Positions 5,634 through 12,817 are shown, numbered from the stretch's first letter. The stretch: DNA of 13,939 bases from Pirellulales bacterium (GCA_030642635.1 DAOWNK010000060.1:1-13939), one strand, 5' to 3'. Notes: generated by a model not told the origin, from the letters alone. A program made the numbers and translations.

Positions 5634-5707
5634 GTGGATAGTGGGTAGAAATAGCCGCTTGCGGCTTCGCAGGGTGCGGCAGGTGTGCTGCGAAGCCGCA
5701 AGCGGCT
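5634..5707. repeat. Inverted repeat with perfect 20-base arms plus a GTGGATA-GTGGGTA flank
   Basis: The arms at 5653-5672 and 5688-5707 are perfect reverse complements separated by 15 bases. Each arm begins with the small hairpin AGCCGC-TT-GCGGCT. The flank at 5634-5652 contains two heptads (GTGGATA, GTGGGTA). Its word TAGTGGGTAGAAAT is also found, inverted, beside the element at 1566-1662. The element fills the gap between the gcvPB stop (5708) and the ATG of the lipoyl-transfer gene (5630). Confidence 0.9.
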
Positions 5708-7159
5708 TTATGGGGTCCAACGTAATATCGGGTTCCGTGCGGCGGCGACCTCCTCCGGGCGGCTGACGGCGGTGGTGTGCGGGGCGTCGTGTAACAACTC
5801 CGCCGACTCCTCGGTTACACGAAAAAGTGCCTCGGCGAATGCGTCCAGCGTGGCTTTGCTCTCGGTCTCAGTCGGCTCGATCATCAGCGCCTCGCGGACG
5901 ATCAGCGGAAAGTAGACCGTCGGGGCGTGGAACCCGTGGTCCAGCAGACGCTTGGCTATGTCCATGGCCGAGATGTCCTTGTCGGCCTTCAGCTTCGCGG
6001 CCGAGGCGACGAACTCGTGCATACAGCGCTTGCCGTGCGGGACCGGCAGAAAATGCCTTACCCGGGCCAACAGATAATTCGCACAGAGCACGGCGTTCTC
6101 CGATACGTGCCGCAGTCCGTCGCCGCCGTGTGTGAGGATGTAGCAATACATTCGCACCAAAACGCCAACCGTACCGAAGAAACTCCGCACACGGCCTATC
6201 GAGTTGGGCCGATCGTAGTCCAGCCGGTAGCAGTCACCGTCCTTTACGACGATCGGCGTGGGCAGGAACGGTGCGAGGTGCTCGGCCACGGCGATCGGCC
6301 CTGCGCCAGGCCCACCGCCGCCGTGCGGGCTGCCGAACGTCTTGTGCGGGTTGTAGTGCATCAGGTCAGCGCCAAAATCGCCGGGCCGGGTAACGCCCAT
6401 TATGGCGTTCATGTTGGCGCCGTCCAGGTATACCAATCCGCCGGCCGCGTGCACTATCTGCGTAATCTCGGCGATCTTTTCCTCGAATATCCCCAGCGTG
6501 TTCGGGTTGGTAATCATCAGAACGGCCGTCCGGTCGTTGAGCTTGGCGGCCAGATCGTCGAGGTCTACATACCCGTCGTTGGTGCTGCGGACCGGCACGG
6601 TTTTCATGCCGGCCATGGTGGCGCTGGCCGGGTTGGTGCCGTGGGCGCCGTCGGGTATGAGCACCACCGAGCGTTTTTCGCCACGGTCGCGGAAATATGC
6701 CGCCGCGACCAGCAGTGCGGTCATCTCGCCGTGGGCGCCGGCCGCCGGCTGTAGCGAGACGGCCGGCAGACCGGCGATCTCGGCCAACATTTCCTGCGAA
6801 CGCCATAGCAACTCGAGTGTGCCTTGTACGGTCTGCTGCGGCTGGTACGGGTGCAGATCGACCATGCCCGGCAGCGAACTAAGCCGCTCGTTCCGCTTCG
6901 GGTTGTACTTCATCGTGCAGGAGCCGAGCGGGTAGAAGTGCGTATCGACCGACATGTTCAGCGTCGACAGGTTGACGAAGTGCCGCACCACGTCCGGTTC
7001 GGACAGTTCGGGCAGCGGCGGCGGCGCCTCGGCAATCGCTCCGCTGGGAAGCAGCTCATCGATCGGACGCTCCGGCACGTCGCACTCCGGCAGCCGCACA
7101 CCCCGACAGCCGGGCTTTGATTGTTCGAACAGCAGTTTGGTCGCTTGGGTGTTTCGCAT
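5708..7159 (-). CDS. gcvPB: Glycine dehydrogenase (decarboxylating) subunit 2, P-protein beta part
   Basis: A 483-residue PLP-binding half of the split P-protein. With GcvPA it decarboxylates glycine and loads the aminomethyl group onto lipoylated GcvH in the cytoplasm. Key features are the early MSVDTHFYPLGSCTMKYNPK block (69-88), LQPAAGAHGEMTALL (136-150), DGAHGTNPASA (170-180) and HYNPHKTFGSPHGGGGPG (268-285), where Lys273 is the expected Schiff-base lysine. Length is normal for the family and the frame is intact. ATG 7159 is chosen because the longer frame (7180) runs into the decamer repeat. No Shine-Dalgarno sequence is visible. The stop TAA is followed directly by AGCCGC of the palindrome. 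It lies downstream of gcvPA in the same operon. Confidence 0.97.
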   Translation of the reverse strand: MRNTQATKLLFEQSKPGCRGVRLPECDVPERPIDELLPSGAIAEAPPPLPELSEPDVVRHFVNLSTLNMSVDTHFYPLGSCTMKYNPKRNERLSSLPGMVDLHPYQPQQTVQGTLELLWRSQEMLAEIAGLPAVSLQPAAGAHGEMTALLVAAAYFRDRGEKRSVVLIPDGAHGTNPASATMAGMKTVPVRSTNDGYVDLDDLAAKLNDRTAVLMITNPNTLGIFEEKIAEITQIVHAAGGLVYLDGANMNAIMGVTRPGDFGADLMHYNPHKTFGSPHGGGGPGAGPIAVAEHLAPFLPTPIVVKDGDCYRLDYDRPNSIGRVRSFFGTVGVLVRMYCYILTHGGDGLRHVSENAVLCANYLLARVRHFLPVPHGKRCMHEFVASAAKLKADKDISAMDIAKRLLDHGFHAPTVYFPLIVREALMIEPTETESKATLDAFAEALFRVTEESAELLHDAPHTTAVSRPEEVAAARNPILRWTP

Positions 7160-7176
7160 GAAAATGGGGAATGGAA

Positions 7177-7244
7177 CCACAGATGAACACAGATAGACAC
7201 AGATGGTGTAAACAATCAGTGTTTATCTGTGTTCATCCGTGGTT
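7177..7244. repeat. Inverted triplet of decamers between gcvPA and gcvPB
   Basis: Three 10-base units of the type ACACAGATGA (7177-7206) are followed by an 8-base spacer (7207-7214) and three inverted units of the type ATCTGTGTTC (7215-7244). The innermost complementary stretch (7175-7200 against 7219-7244) has two mismatches in 26. It could form a long stem in the mRNA between the two P-protein cistrons. The repeat class is familiar to me from many bacterial intergenic regions; its function is not known. Confidence 0.9.
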
Positions 7245-7275
7245 TCTTTGATTTCTTTCATAAATCGAGTTTGGG

Positions 7276-8610
7276 TTATTTCAAAACGTTCACCAACCGA
7301 TCGATCTCCGCCTTCGTCCGCTTTTCGGTCACGGCAACCAACATGCAATCGGCAAGCTCCGGATACCACTGCCGAAGCGGCACGCCGGCGAAGATTCCTT
7401 CTGACAGGGCCGATTGCAGTAGTCGGTCGACGTCGCCCTCGACTCGGACGACGAACTCCTTGAACGTCGGTTTGTTAAACGCACGGCAGAGCGATCCGGC
7501 GGCGGTAAGTTGCTCGGCCGCATAACGAGCCTTTTGCAGGCACGGTTCGGCGACTTTCCGCATCCCTTCCGGCCCCATCAGTGCAAGGTAAACGGCCGCG
7601 CGCAGCGCGATAAGCCCTTGGTTTGTGCAGATGTTGCTGGTGGCCTTCTCGCGGCGGATGTGCTGTTCGCGGGTTTGCAGCGTAAGCACCCAGCAGCGCC
7701 GGCCGCGGCGATCTACCGTCTGCCCAACCAACCTACCCGGCATTCGGCGGACGAATTTCTCACGGCAGGCCATGATTCCAAGGTACGGCCCGCCGAACGA
7801 CATCGCCGTGCCCAGCGACTGGCCCTCGGCCACAACAACGTCCGCCCCGTAGTCGCCGGGCCGCTTTAGCAACCCGAGGCTGATCGGATCGACGGAGACA
7901 ATCATCAGCGCACCGGCACGGTGCGTGATCTCGGCAATCGCATCGACGTCTTCCAGGCAGCCGAAAAAATTCGGGTGCTGGATGAGCACACATGCCGTTT
8001 GGTCGGTCAGCGCCGCCTCGAGTTCTTCGGGCGATACGGCGCCATCGGGCGTGCCGACGACGACAAGTTCCGTATCGAGGTTTGCCAGATACGTGTCCAG
8101 CACCTGGCGGTACTCGGGATGGACGCTTGCGGCGGTGACCACTCGGCCTGAGCGTCGCGTGGCGCCCAGCGCCATCATCACCGCCTCGGCCGCCGCCGAG
8201 CCGCCGTCGTATAGGCTCGAGTTCGACACGTCCATGCCGGTAAGCTGTGTGATGAGCGTCTGGTACTCGAACATCGCTTGCAGGTTGCCCTGCGCCGCCT
8301 CGGCCTGGTACGGCGTGTAGGAGGAGTAGAACTCGCTGCGCGATGCGACGGCATCTACCACGGCCGGGATGAAGTGGTCGTAGCTCCCACCGCCCAGGAA
8401 GCAGGCGGCCCGGCCGGCCGGTGTGTTTTGGGCAGCTAACCCCACCATGTGCGCCGAGAGTTCCATCTCGCCCATGGCGGCCGGCAGATCGAGCGAACGA
8501 TCCAACCGTAAGGCATCCGGCACCATGGCGAACAGATCATTTATCGAGTCGACGCCGATCGCCTCGAGCATTGTTTGCCGGTCTTGCGACGTGTTGGGGA
8601 TGTAAGACAT
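7276..8610 (-). CDS. gcvPA: Glycine dehydrogenase (decarboxylating) subunit 1, P-protein alpha part
   Basis: A 444-residue N-terminal half of the split P-protein, which pairs with GcvPB to form the active glycine decarboxylase. Signatures are MSYIPNTSQDRQTMLEAIG at the start, FLGGGSYDHFIPAVVD (about 71-86), the SSYTPYQAEAAQGNLQAMFE block (about 95-114), QHPNFFGCLEDV, and REQHIRREKATSNICTNQGL near residues 330-350. The ATG at 8610 matches the typical N-terminus. A longer frame to 8694 would read through repeat sequence and is rejected. No Shine-Dalgarno site is visible; instead four heptads (8613-8640) abut the start. Length and frame are normal. It lies between gcvH and gcvPB. Confidence 0.97.
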   Translation of the reverse strand: MSYIPNTSQDRQTMLEAIGVDSINDLFAMVPDALRLDRSLDLPAAMGEMELSAHMVGLAAQNTPAGRAACFLGGGSYDHFIPAVVDAVASRSEFYSSYTPYQAEAAQGNLQAMFEYQTLITQLTGMDVSNSSLYDGGSAAAEAVMMALGATRRSGRVVTAASVHPEYRQVLDTYLANLDTELVVVGTPDGAVSPEELEAALTDQTACVLIQHPNFFGCLEDVDAIAEITHRAGALMIVSVDPISLGLLKRPGDYGADVVVAEGQSLGTAMSFGGPYLGIMACREKFVRRMPGRLVGQTVDRRGRRCWVLTLQTREQHIRREKATSNICTNQGLIALRAAVYLALMGPEGMRKVAEPCLQKARYAAEQLTAAGSLCRAFNKPTFKEFVVRVEGDVDRLLQSALSEGIFAGVPLRQWYPELADCMLVAVTEKRTKAEIDRLVNVLK

Positions 8611-8612
8611 TG

Positions 8613-8640
8613 GTTGGTAGGCGGTAGATGGTATGTGGTT
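8613..8640. repeat. Four heptads directly upstream of the gcvPA start
   Basis: Units GTTGGTA, GGCGGTA, GATGGTA and TGTGGTT run in register up to two bases from the start codon. In the mRNA this reads as a C/A-rich leader of TACCNNC units. Related heptads occur at 5634-5647, and a single GTGGATA lies at 1569-1575. Confidence 0.7.
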
Positions 8641-8655
8641 TTTGTTTCCCCAAAA

Positions 8656-8700
8656 GCCCCCGCACTGCGTGCGGGGGCACTGGCTAAGCCGCAAGCGGCT
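8656..8700. repeat. Pair of hairpins between gcvH and gcvPA
   Basis: The first hairpin is GCCCCCGCAC-TGC-GTGCGGGGGC (8656-8678), a 10-bp stem. The second is AGCCGC-AA-GCGGCT (8687-8700), the same module that forms the arm tips of the element at 5653-5707. The linker CACTGGCT also occurs at the right end of the element near 2962. The gcvH stop is seven bases away. Confidence 0.85.
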
Positions 8701-8706
8701 CGTACG

Positions 8707-9108
8707 TTAGTGCTCTTCCTCTGCGCACTGCTTTTGATATGCCGCGTAGTCCAGCAACCCGGCCAGGAGCGACTCGTCGGCAATGCGGATCTTGACGAAC
8801 CAGCCGGCGTCGTACGGATCGTCTGCAAGGCCGGCGAGATTGTCGGCCAGTGCGGTGTTCACCTCGACCACCTCGCCGTCGACCGGGCTGTACAAGTCGC
8901 TGACGGCCTTGACCGATTCGATCTCTCCGAGCGGCTCTCCGGCGGACACCCGGCGGCCGACCTCGGGCAGATCGACGTAGACCAGGTCGGTCAACAGTTC
9001 CAGGGCGAACGCCGACAGCCCGACAGTGGCGATCTTGGCGCCTGACGGGTCGTCCTGGACGTATGCCCATTCGTGGGACTTTGTGTAGAGGAGTTGTTCG
9101 GGAGTCAC
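8707..9108 (-). CDS. gcvH: Glycine cleavage system H protein
   Basis: A 133-residue lipoyl carrier protein that shuttles the aminomethyl intermediate between the P, T and L proteins. The start YTKSHEWAYV (8-17), VGLSAFALELLTDLVYVDLPEVG (29-51 in outline) and GEIESVKAVSDLYSPVDGEV (61-80) are classical. Lys67 in ESVKA is the lipoylated residue. Length is normal. It starts with GTG, and the GTGA tetranucleotide overlaps the TGA stop of gcvT by four bases. An AAAGGA-type site lies upstream, so translation is probably coupled to gcvT. The product is the likely substrate of the LplA/LipM-family enzyme encoded three genes downstream. Confidence 0.98.
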   Translation of the reverse strand: MTPEQLLYTKSHEWAYVQDDPSGAKIATVGLSAFALELLTDLVYVDLPEVGRRVSAGEPLGEIESVKAVSDLYSPVDGEVVEVNTALADNLAGLADDPYDAGWFVKIRIADESLLAGLLDYAAYQKQCAEEEH

Positions 9109-10271
9109 TTTTTATTTCCTTTCTTCGGTCGGCTGTAAAATGGGAGTTGCACCACCCGGGCCGGTTCCTTGCGACCCCTGATGTCGATTTGAAGTTCCGT
9201 ACCCACCTCTGCGAACTCCGGGCGGACGTATCCCATGGCGATCGGCCTGCCCAGGCTTGGCGAGAATGTGCCGCTTGTGATACAACCGACCTTTTTGGAA
9301 TCGGTCAGAATGTGACAGTCTTGGCGTGCGGCGCGCCGGCCGTGCATCTCCAGGCCGACGCGGACGAACTTGGCCGTCTGCTCCTTGATTTTCAATAGTG
9401 CGTCCCGGCCTGGAAAATCGTAGCCGACCAGGTGACAGGCGAACCCAAGGCCCGCTTGAAAGGGATCGATTTGCTCGGACAACTCGTGGCCGTACAGCGG
9501 CATCCCGGCCTCCAGCCGCAGCGTGTCTCGGGCGCCGATCCCGGTCGGGACGATCCCCAGAGGCTTGCCGATTTCGAGCATGGCTTCCCATACACCCGGT
9601 GCAATACCGGCCCCGACGCTTAGCTCGAAGCCGTCCTCGCCGGTATAGCCGGTGCGGCTGATTATCCCGCCTTGGCGCCGCGCGGCCGGGTGTAGGATGC
9701 GGACCTGGCCGCCGCGGTAGTATTTCATCGTCCTAAGGTTGGCGTCGATAAGCGGCTGCAACAACTCCACGCTGCGTGGGCCTTGTATGGCCAACATCGC
9801 CCAAAGCCGTGTGACGTCGGTCCAGATGACCTCGTGGCCCGGTCGCTCTGCACGTTCGCGCGGCAGATGGGTGCCGATCCACTCGACGATCTTCGCACGA
9901 TTGCAGGCATTAACCACCACAACGTAGTACGGCTGGCCGTAGTCGTTGTGGTAACGCCCTACCAGCACGTCGTCGAGTATGCCGCCTTGCTCGTTTGTCA
10001 CAAGCGAGTAACGAATCTGCCCGTCGGCTATGTCGGCCACGCGCCGTGTGAGCAGTTCGGCCAGGAACACGGCCGCGCCGGGGCCTTCGAACCGCAGCCG
10101 GCCCATGTGCGAGATATCGGCGATTCCACCGGCGACACGGGTGATTTTGTGCTCTTCGATGATCGAGGTGTACTGGACCGGCATGACCCAGCCGGCAAAC
10201 TCGACCATCCGCCCGCCGTTGGCAACGTGCCAATCGTACAACGGTGTGTGTAGCGTAGCGTTGTTGAGCAT
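9105..10271 (-). CDS. gcvT: Aminomethyltransferase (glycine cleavage T protein)
   Basis: A 388-residue folate-dependent enzyme that transfers the methylene group from aminomethyl-GcvH to tetrahydrofolate and releases ammonia. Diagnostic stretches are RMVEFAGWVMPVQY (21-34), GIADISHMGRLRFEGPGA (49-66), TNEQGGILDDVLV (92-104, including the conserved catalytic Asp at 100/101), SRTGYTGEDGFEL and ARDTLRLEAGMPLYGHEL. The short C-terminal beta domain ends in a basic tail. It is first of the gcv genes and follows the nucleoside hydrolase gene after a 107-base gap holding the palindrome at 10290-10364. Its ATG has an A/T-rich leader without a Shine-Dalgarno site. It overlaps gcvH by four bases. Confidence 0.97.
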   Translation of the reverse strand: MLNNATLHTPLYDWHVANGGRMVEFAGWVMPVQYTSIIEEHKITRVAGGIADISHMGRLRFEGPGAAVFLAELLTRRVADIADGQIRYSLVTNEQGGILDDVLVGRYHNDYGQPYYVVVVNACNRAKIVEWIGTHLPRERAERPGHEVIWTDVTRLWAMLAIQGPRSVELLQPLIDANLRTMKYYRGGQVRILHPAARRQGGIISRTGYTGEDGFELSVGAGIAPGVWEAMLEIGKPLGIVPTGIGARDTLRLEAGMPLYGHELSEQIDPFQAGLGFACHLVGYDFPGRDALLKIKEQTAKFVRVGLEMHGRRAARQDCHILTDSKKVGCITSGTFSPSLGRPIAMGYVRPEFAEVGTELQIDIRGRKEPARVVQLPFYSRPKKGNKK

Positions 10272-10289
10272 AATTGTTAATTTACAAAG

Positions 10290-10364
10290 TATTTAGCCCC
10301 GGGTGAATACACCCGGGGCTACCTGGAAACGTTTGCCCGCCGTGTATTCACGGCGGGCTAAATA
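10290..10364. repeat. Double-hairpin element, copy 2 (TATTTAGCC...GGCTAAATA)
   Basis: This is the second copy of the element at 4794-4878. The 30-base ends (10290-10319 and 10335-10364) are identical to that copy, whereas the 15-base centre is unrelated. It lies between the nucleoside hydrolase stop and the gcvT start. On the minus strand the right part reads CCAGGTAGCCCCGGG, with a GTAG foot. No T-tract follows either hairpin in the direction of transcription. Confidence 0.92.
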
Positions 10365-10378
10365 TGTGAAAAAGTGCC

Positions 10379-11326
10379 CTACCCGGCTCTGGCAGCGGCG
10401 GCATTGATCCGGCTGATAATCACGTCGGTTACCTTGTCGGTTTGCATGTCGGTGACAACGTCCATGTTGTGTCGCCAGGTGGGTGCCTGACGGCGGTCGA
10501 AAACGGTCATCCCGGCGGTTAACTCGCCAAGGGTTTCCACGTCGCCGGCCATCTCTTCGGTGCTGAACAACTCAGGATGCGTAACCGCCGTCAGTGCCAC
10601 CGTGTCGTGTACGTGGATTCCTTCCAGGCCGAACTGCCGACGGTAGCCGCGAAAGGCCGACGGAAGTATCTTGCGCAGGAACCTGCCAACCTTGGTCGAT
10701 ACGTCGGGCAACCGGTTGAAAATATCGTAGTTTAGCACTACACGGTTGGTCACGTCGAGCGGGACCAGTGTCTTGGTCGATCGGGAACGGAATACGGCCT
10801 GGGCAGAAACCGGATCGCAATAGACGTTGAACTCTGCGGCTGGGGTGATGTTGCCCGGCCCGGAGACCGCACCGCCCATCATTACGATTTGCCCGATCAA
10901 CGCATTGAGATCGGGATCGCGCGCCATCGCCCGGGCGATGTTCGTAAGCGGCCCCAAGGCGAGGATCGTCACCGATCCCTCCGACGCGTCGCGGACCTGG
11001 TCGCAGATGACTTTTTCCGAGGGGTGCAGGTGTTGGCGTTCTGCCACGTCGAAATTGGTATCACCCAGCCCGTCGGCACCGTACAGATGCCGTCCGTCGA
11101 CTGGCAATCCGTCGTCCGGCGGCGAGGCGGCGCCCAGCCTGGGCCATCGTGGCGGGTCGAGTTGCTCGATCACCGCCTGAACGTTTCGCGTGGCCTGCTC
11201 CGGCGAGCAGTTTCCCCCGACGGCCGTCACCGCCACTACCTCCAACTCTGGGTCGAACAGTGCCATGCACAGCGCCATGGCGTCGTCAATGCCTGGGTCT
11301 ACGTCGAGAATCACCTTCCTGGCCAT
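10379..11326 (-). CDS. Nucleoside hydrolase (inosine/uridine-preferring type)
   Basis: A 315-residue enzyme that cleaves the N-glycosidic bond of ribonucleosides to base and ribose, usually for salvage. The N-terminal KVILDVDPGIDDAMA (4-18) carries the calcium-binding aspartates D8, D10, D14 and D15. TILALGPLTNIARAM (120-134) and MMGGAVSGPGNITPAAEFN (149-167) with N159, E165 and N167 fit the ribose-binding site. HDTVAL (240-245) supplies the late Asp241; many relatives have HDP here. Substrate choice cannot be read from this. An AGGA site precedes the ATG at 11326. A TATAAT promoter lies upstream, divergent from trpD. It is upstream of gcvT and could be co-transcribed with it. Confidence 0.93.
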   Translation of the reverse strand: MARKVILDVDPGIDDAMALCMALFDPELEVVAVTAVGGNCSPEQATRNVQAVIEQLDPPRWPRLGAASPPDDGLPVDGRHLYGADGLGDTNFDVAERQHLHPSEKVICDQVRDASEGSVTILALGPLTNIARAMARDPDLNALIGQIVMMGGAVSGPGNITPAAEFNVYCDPVSAQAVFRSRSTKTLVPLDVTNRVVLNYDIFNRLPDVSTKVGRFLRKILPSAFRGYRRQFGLEGIHVHDTVALTAVTHPELFSTEEMAGDVETLGELTAGMTVFDRRQAPTWRHNMDVVTDMQTDKVTDVIISRINAAAARAG

Positions 11327-11383
11327 TGGTTTTCCTATCCATTTTTACACATCAGAAGTTGATTGATTCCTTCATCGCTTTAC

Positions 11384-11413
11384 ATTATACCGTGGAAATA
11401 GCCAAGACTACAA
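11384..11413 (-). promoter_or_regulatory. Promoter for the nucleoside hydrolase gene
   Basis: Minus strand: TTGTAG (11413-11408), 18 bases, then a perfect TATAAT (11389-11384). The predicted transcript start near 11377 gives a leader of about 50 bases with an AGGA site. It may also drive the gcv genes. Confidence 0.6.
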
Positions 11414-11470
11414 GCACAGAATGCCGAGAAAATCGCAGGAGATCGAAACCAAAATGCACATGTTGCCGGA

Positions 11471-11500
11471 TTGCACGAAGCGGTATCCGCCTAGTATAAT
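11471..11500 (+). promoter_or_regulatory. Promoter for trpD, very close to the start codon
   Basis: TTGCAC (11471-11476), 18 bases, then a perfect TATAAT (11495-11500). Transcription would begin around 11506-11508, only a few bases before the ATG at 11512. Confidence 0.6.
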
Positions 11501-11511
11501 TGATGACCATC

Positions 11512-12525
11512 ATGATCAAAACCACACTGAAACGCGTCGAGGCCGGCAGGGACCTGTCAATGACACAAATGTCGGAGACGATGGGGCTGATTATGGAGGG
11601 TCGGGCATCCGATGACCAGATCGCCCGACTGCTTATTGCTCTGCACAACAAGGGCGAGACCGTGGCCGAAGTGGCCGGCGCCGCAGCGGTCATGCGCCGA
11701 TACATGACGCCCATCCGCACCAACCGAACCGACTTGCTGGACGTGGTCGGCACCGGCGGCGACGCCTCCGGGACGTTTAACATCAGCACGGCCGCAGCAC
11801 TGGTTGCCGCGGCGGCCGGCGTGCCGGTGGCCAAGCACGGCAACCGTGCGGTGACAAGCCGCAGCGGCTCGTCAGACGTGCTGGCCGCCTTGGGCGTGAA
11901 CGTCGAGGCGAATCTCGATTGTGTGGAGGCTTGTCTGGATGAGCTTGGCATCTGTTTCTGCTACGCCCCGTTGCACCACAAGGCGATGCGGCACGTCGCG
12001 GCGGTCCGTCGGAAGATTCCGCACCCGACGATCTTCAATATCCTCGGCCCGCTGTGCAACCCGGCCGGCGCTCAGTTGCAGTTGATCGGCACCGGTCGAA
12101 GCGAACTGCGGCCGCTGCTGGCCGAGGCGCTGGCGATGCTGGGCACCCGTCGTGCGATGGTCGTCCACGGGACAGACGGTTTGGATGAGGTTTCGCTGGG
12201 CGCAACGACCGATGTGACCGAAGTCCTCGGTATCCGGTTGAGCGAGTTTAGCTGGACGGCGGACGATTTCGGGCTGACACCGGCTGGTCTTGAAACGATG
12301 CAGGTAGACGGCCCGGAGCAGAGCGCCCGGCTGATACGCGAGATTCTCGACGGTCGCCCCGGCCCGCCGCGCGACATTGTCGTAGCCAACGCGGCGGCCG
12401 CGCTTTGGCCGGCCGGCCGGGCCGAGTCGCTTGTGGCTTGTGCCCGAGCCGCCGCCGAGGCAATCGATAGCGGCGCGGCGCGAGCGCTGCTTATTCGGTT
12501 GGCCGAGCGAACCGTGGCCGGATGA
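11512..12525 (+). CDS. trpD: Anthranilate phosphoribosyltransferase
   Basis: A 337-residue enzyme that joins anthranilate to PRPP in the second committed step of tryptophan synthesis. Motifs are GTGGD (about 80-84) followed by TFNISTAAALVA, AKHGNRAVTSRSGSSDVLAALG (about 107-128), HPTIFNILGPLCNPA and VHGTDGLDEVS. The N-terminal IKTTLKRVEAGRDLS...ASDDQIARLLIALHNKGET helix bundle is normal. ATG 11512 is chosen because it gives the usual N-terminus and lies just after the predicted transcript start. ATG 11503 and TTG 11500 are alternatives. No Shine-Dalgarno site is visible. No other trp gene is adjacent. A close relative could be a TrpD-like paralogue, but the motifs fit true TrpD. Confidence 0.94.
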   Translation: MIKTTLKRVEAGRDLSMTQMSETMGLIMEGRASDDQIARLLIALHNKGETVAEVAGAAAVMRRYMTPIRTNRTDLLDVVGTGGDASGTFNISTAAALVAAAAGVPVAKHGNRAVTSRSGSSDVLAALGVNVEANLDCVEACLDELGICFCYAPLHHKAMRHVAAVRRKIPHPTIFNILGPLCNPAGAQLQLIGTGRSELRPLLAEALAMLGTRRAMVVHGTDGLDEVSLGATTDVTEVLGIRLSEFSWTADDFGLTPAGLETMQVDGPEQSARLIREILDGRPGPPRDIVVANAAAALWPAGRAESLVACARAAAEAIDSGAARALLIRLAERTVAG

Positions 12526-12538
12526 ACAGTTAAATTCA

Positions 12539-12554
12539 CCGGGTCACGACCCGG
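12539..12554. repeat. Hairpin CCGGGTC-AC-GACCCGG after trpD, with GTAG foot
   Basis: A 7-bp perfect stem with a 2-base loop lies 13 bases after the trpD stop. Read on the minus strand it is preceded by CCAGGTAGG. The same CCAGGTAG precedes a hairpin in the element at 10290-10364. It may limit read-through from trpD, although no T-tract follows directly. Confidence 0.7.
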
Positions 12555-12623
12555 CCTACCTGGCTGATGCTTTTTGCCTTCCATTGTTTCACCGCGTGCA
12601 AAACTCCAAGGCGTTCGTAGTAG

Positions 12624-12637
12624 CCCGATTCATCGGG
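12624..12637. repeat. Hairpin CCCGAT-TC-ATCGGG preceded by GTAGTAG
   Basis: A 6-bp perfect stem with a 2-base loop, preceded by GTAGTAG. The stem matches the left hairpin of the element at 12943-13016 (GACCCGAT-TT-ATCGGGTC), so it looks like a lone half of that element. Confidence 0.65.
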
Positions 12638-12763
12638 TTCCGAGTGTTCCGACGGTGATAACCACGTATGTGAACTCGGAAGTGTCGTTTTCCCGGGGTT
12701 TTGCGAATTGTTGGACGTTTTGGCCGCCCCAAATTCCAATAATTCATCATCTCTTCGGTTCGA

Positions 12764-12817
12764 CATGATTTACGTGATTTACAAGATTGAATCTTGTCAA
12801 TCTTGGTAATCCTGTCT
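12764..12817. repeat. Inverted triplet of nonamers, no spacer
   Basis: Three 9-base units (CATGATTTA, CGTGATTTA, CAAGATTGA) are followed without a gap by three inverted units (ATCTTGTCA, ATCTTGGTA, ATCCTGTCT). The centre ACAAGATT-G-AATCTTGT is a perfect 8-bp inverted repeat. The organisation is the same as in the decamer element between gcvPA and gcvPB. Confidence 0.8.

Noticed and set aside
5927..6754. Long plus-strand open frame of 275 codons
   Set aside because: It lies entirely antisense to gcvPB, whose protein motifs are unambiguous.
10272..10378. Possible glycine riboswitch upstream of gcvT
   Set aside because: The gap is only 107 bases and most of it is the double-hairpin repeat. There is no room or sequence for the tandem glycine aptamers.
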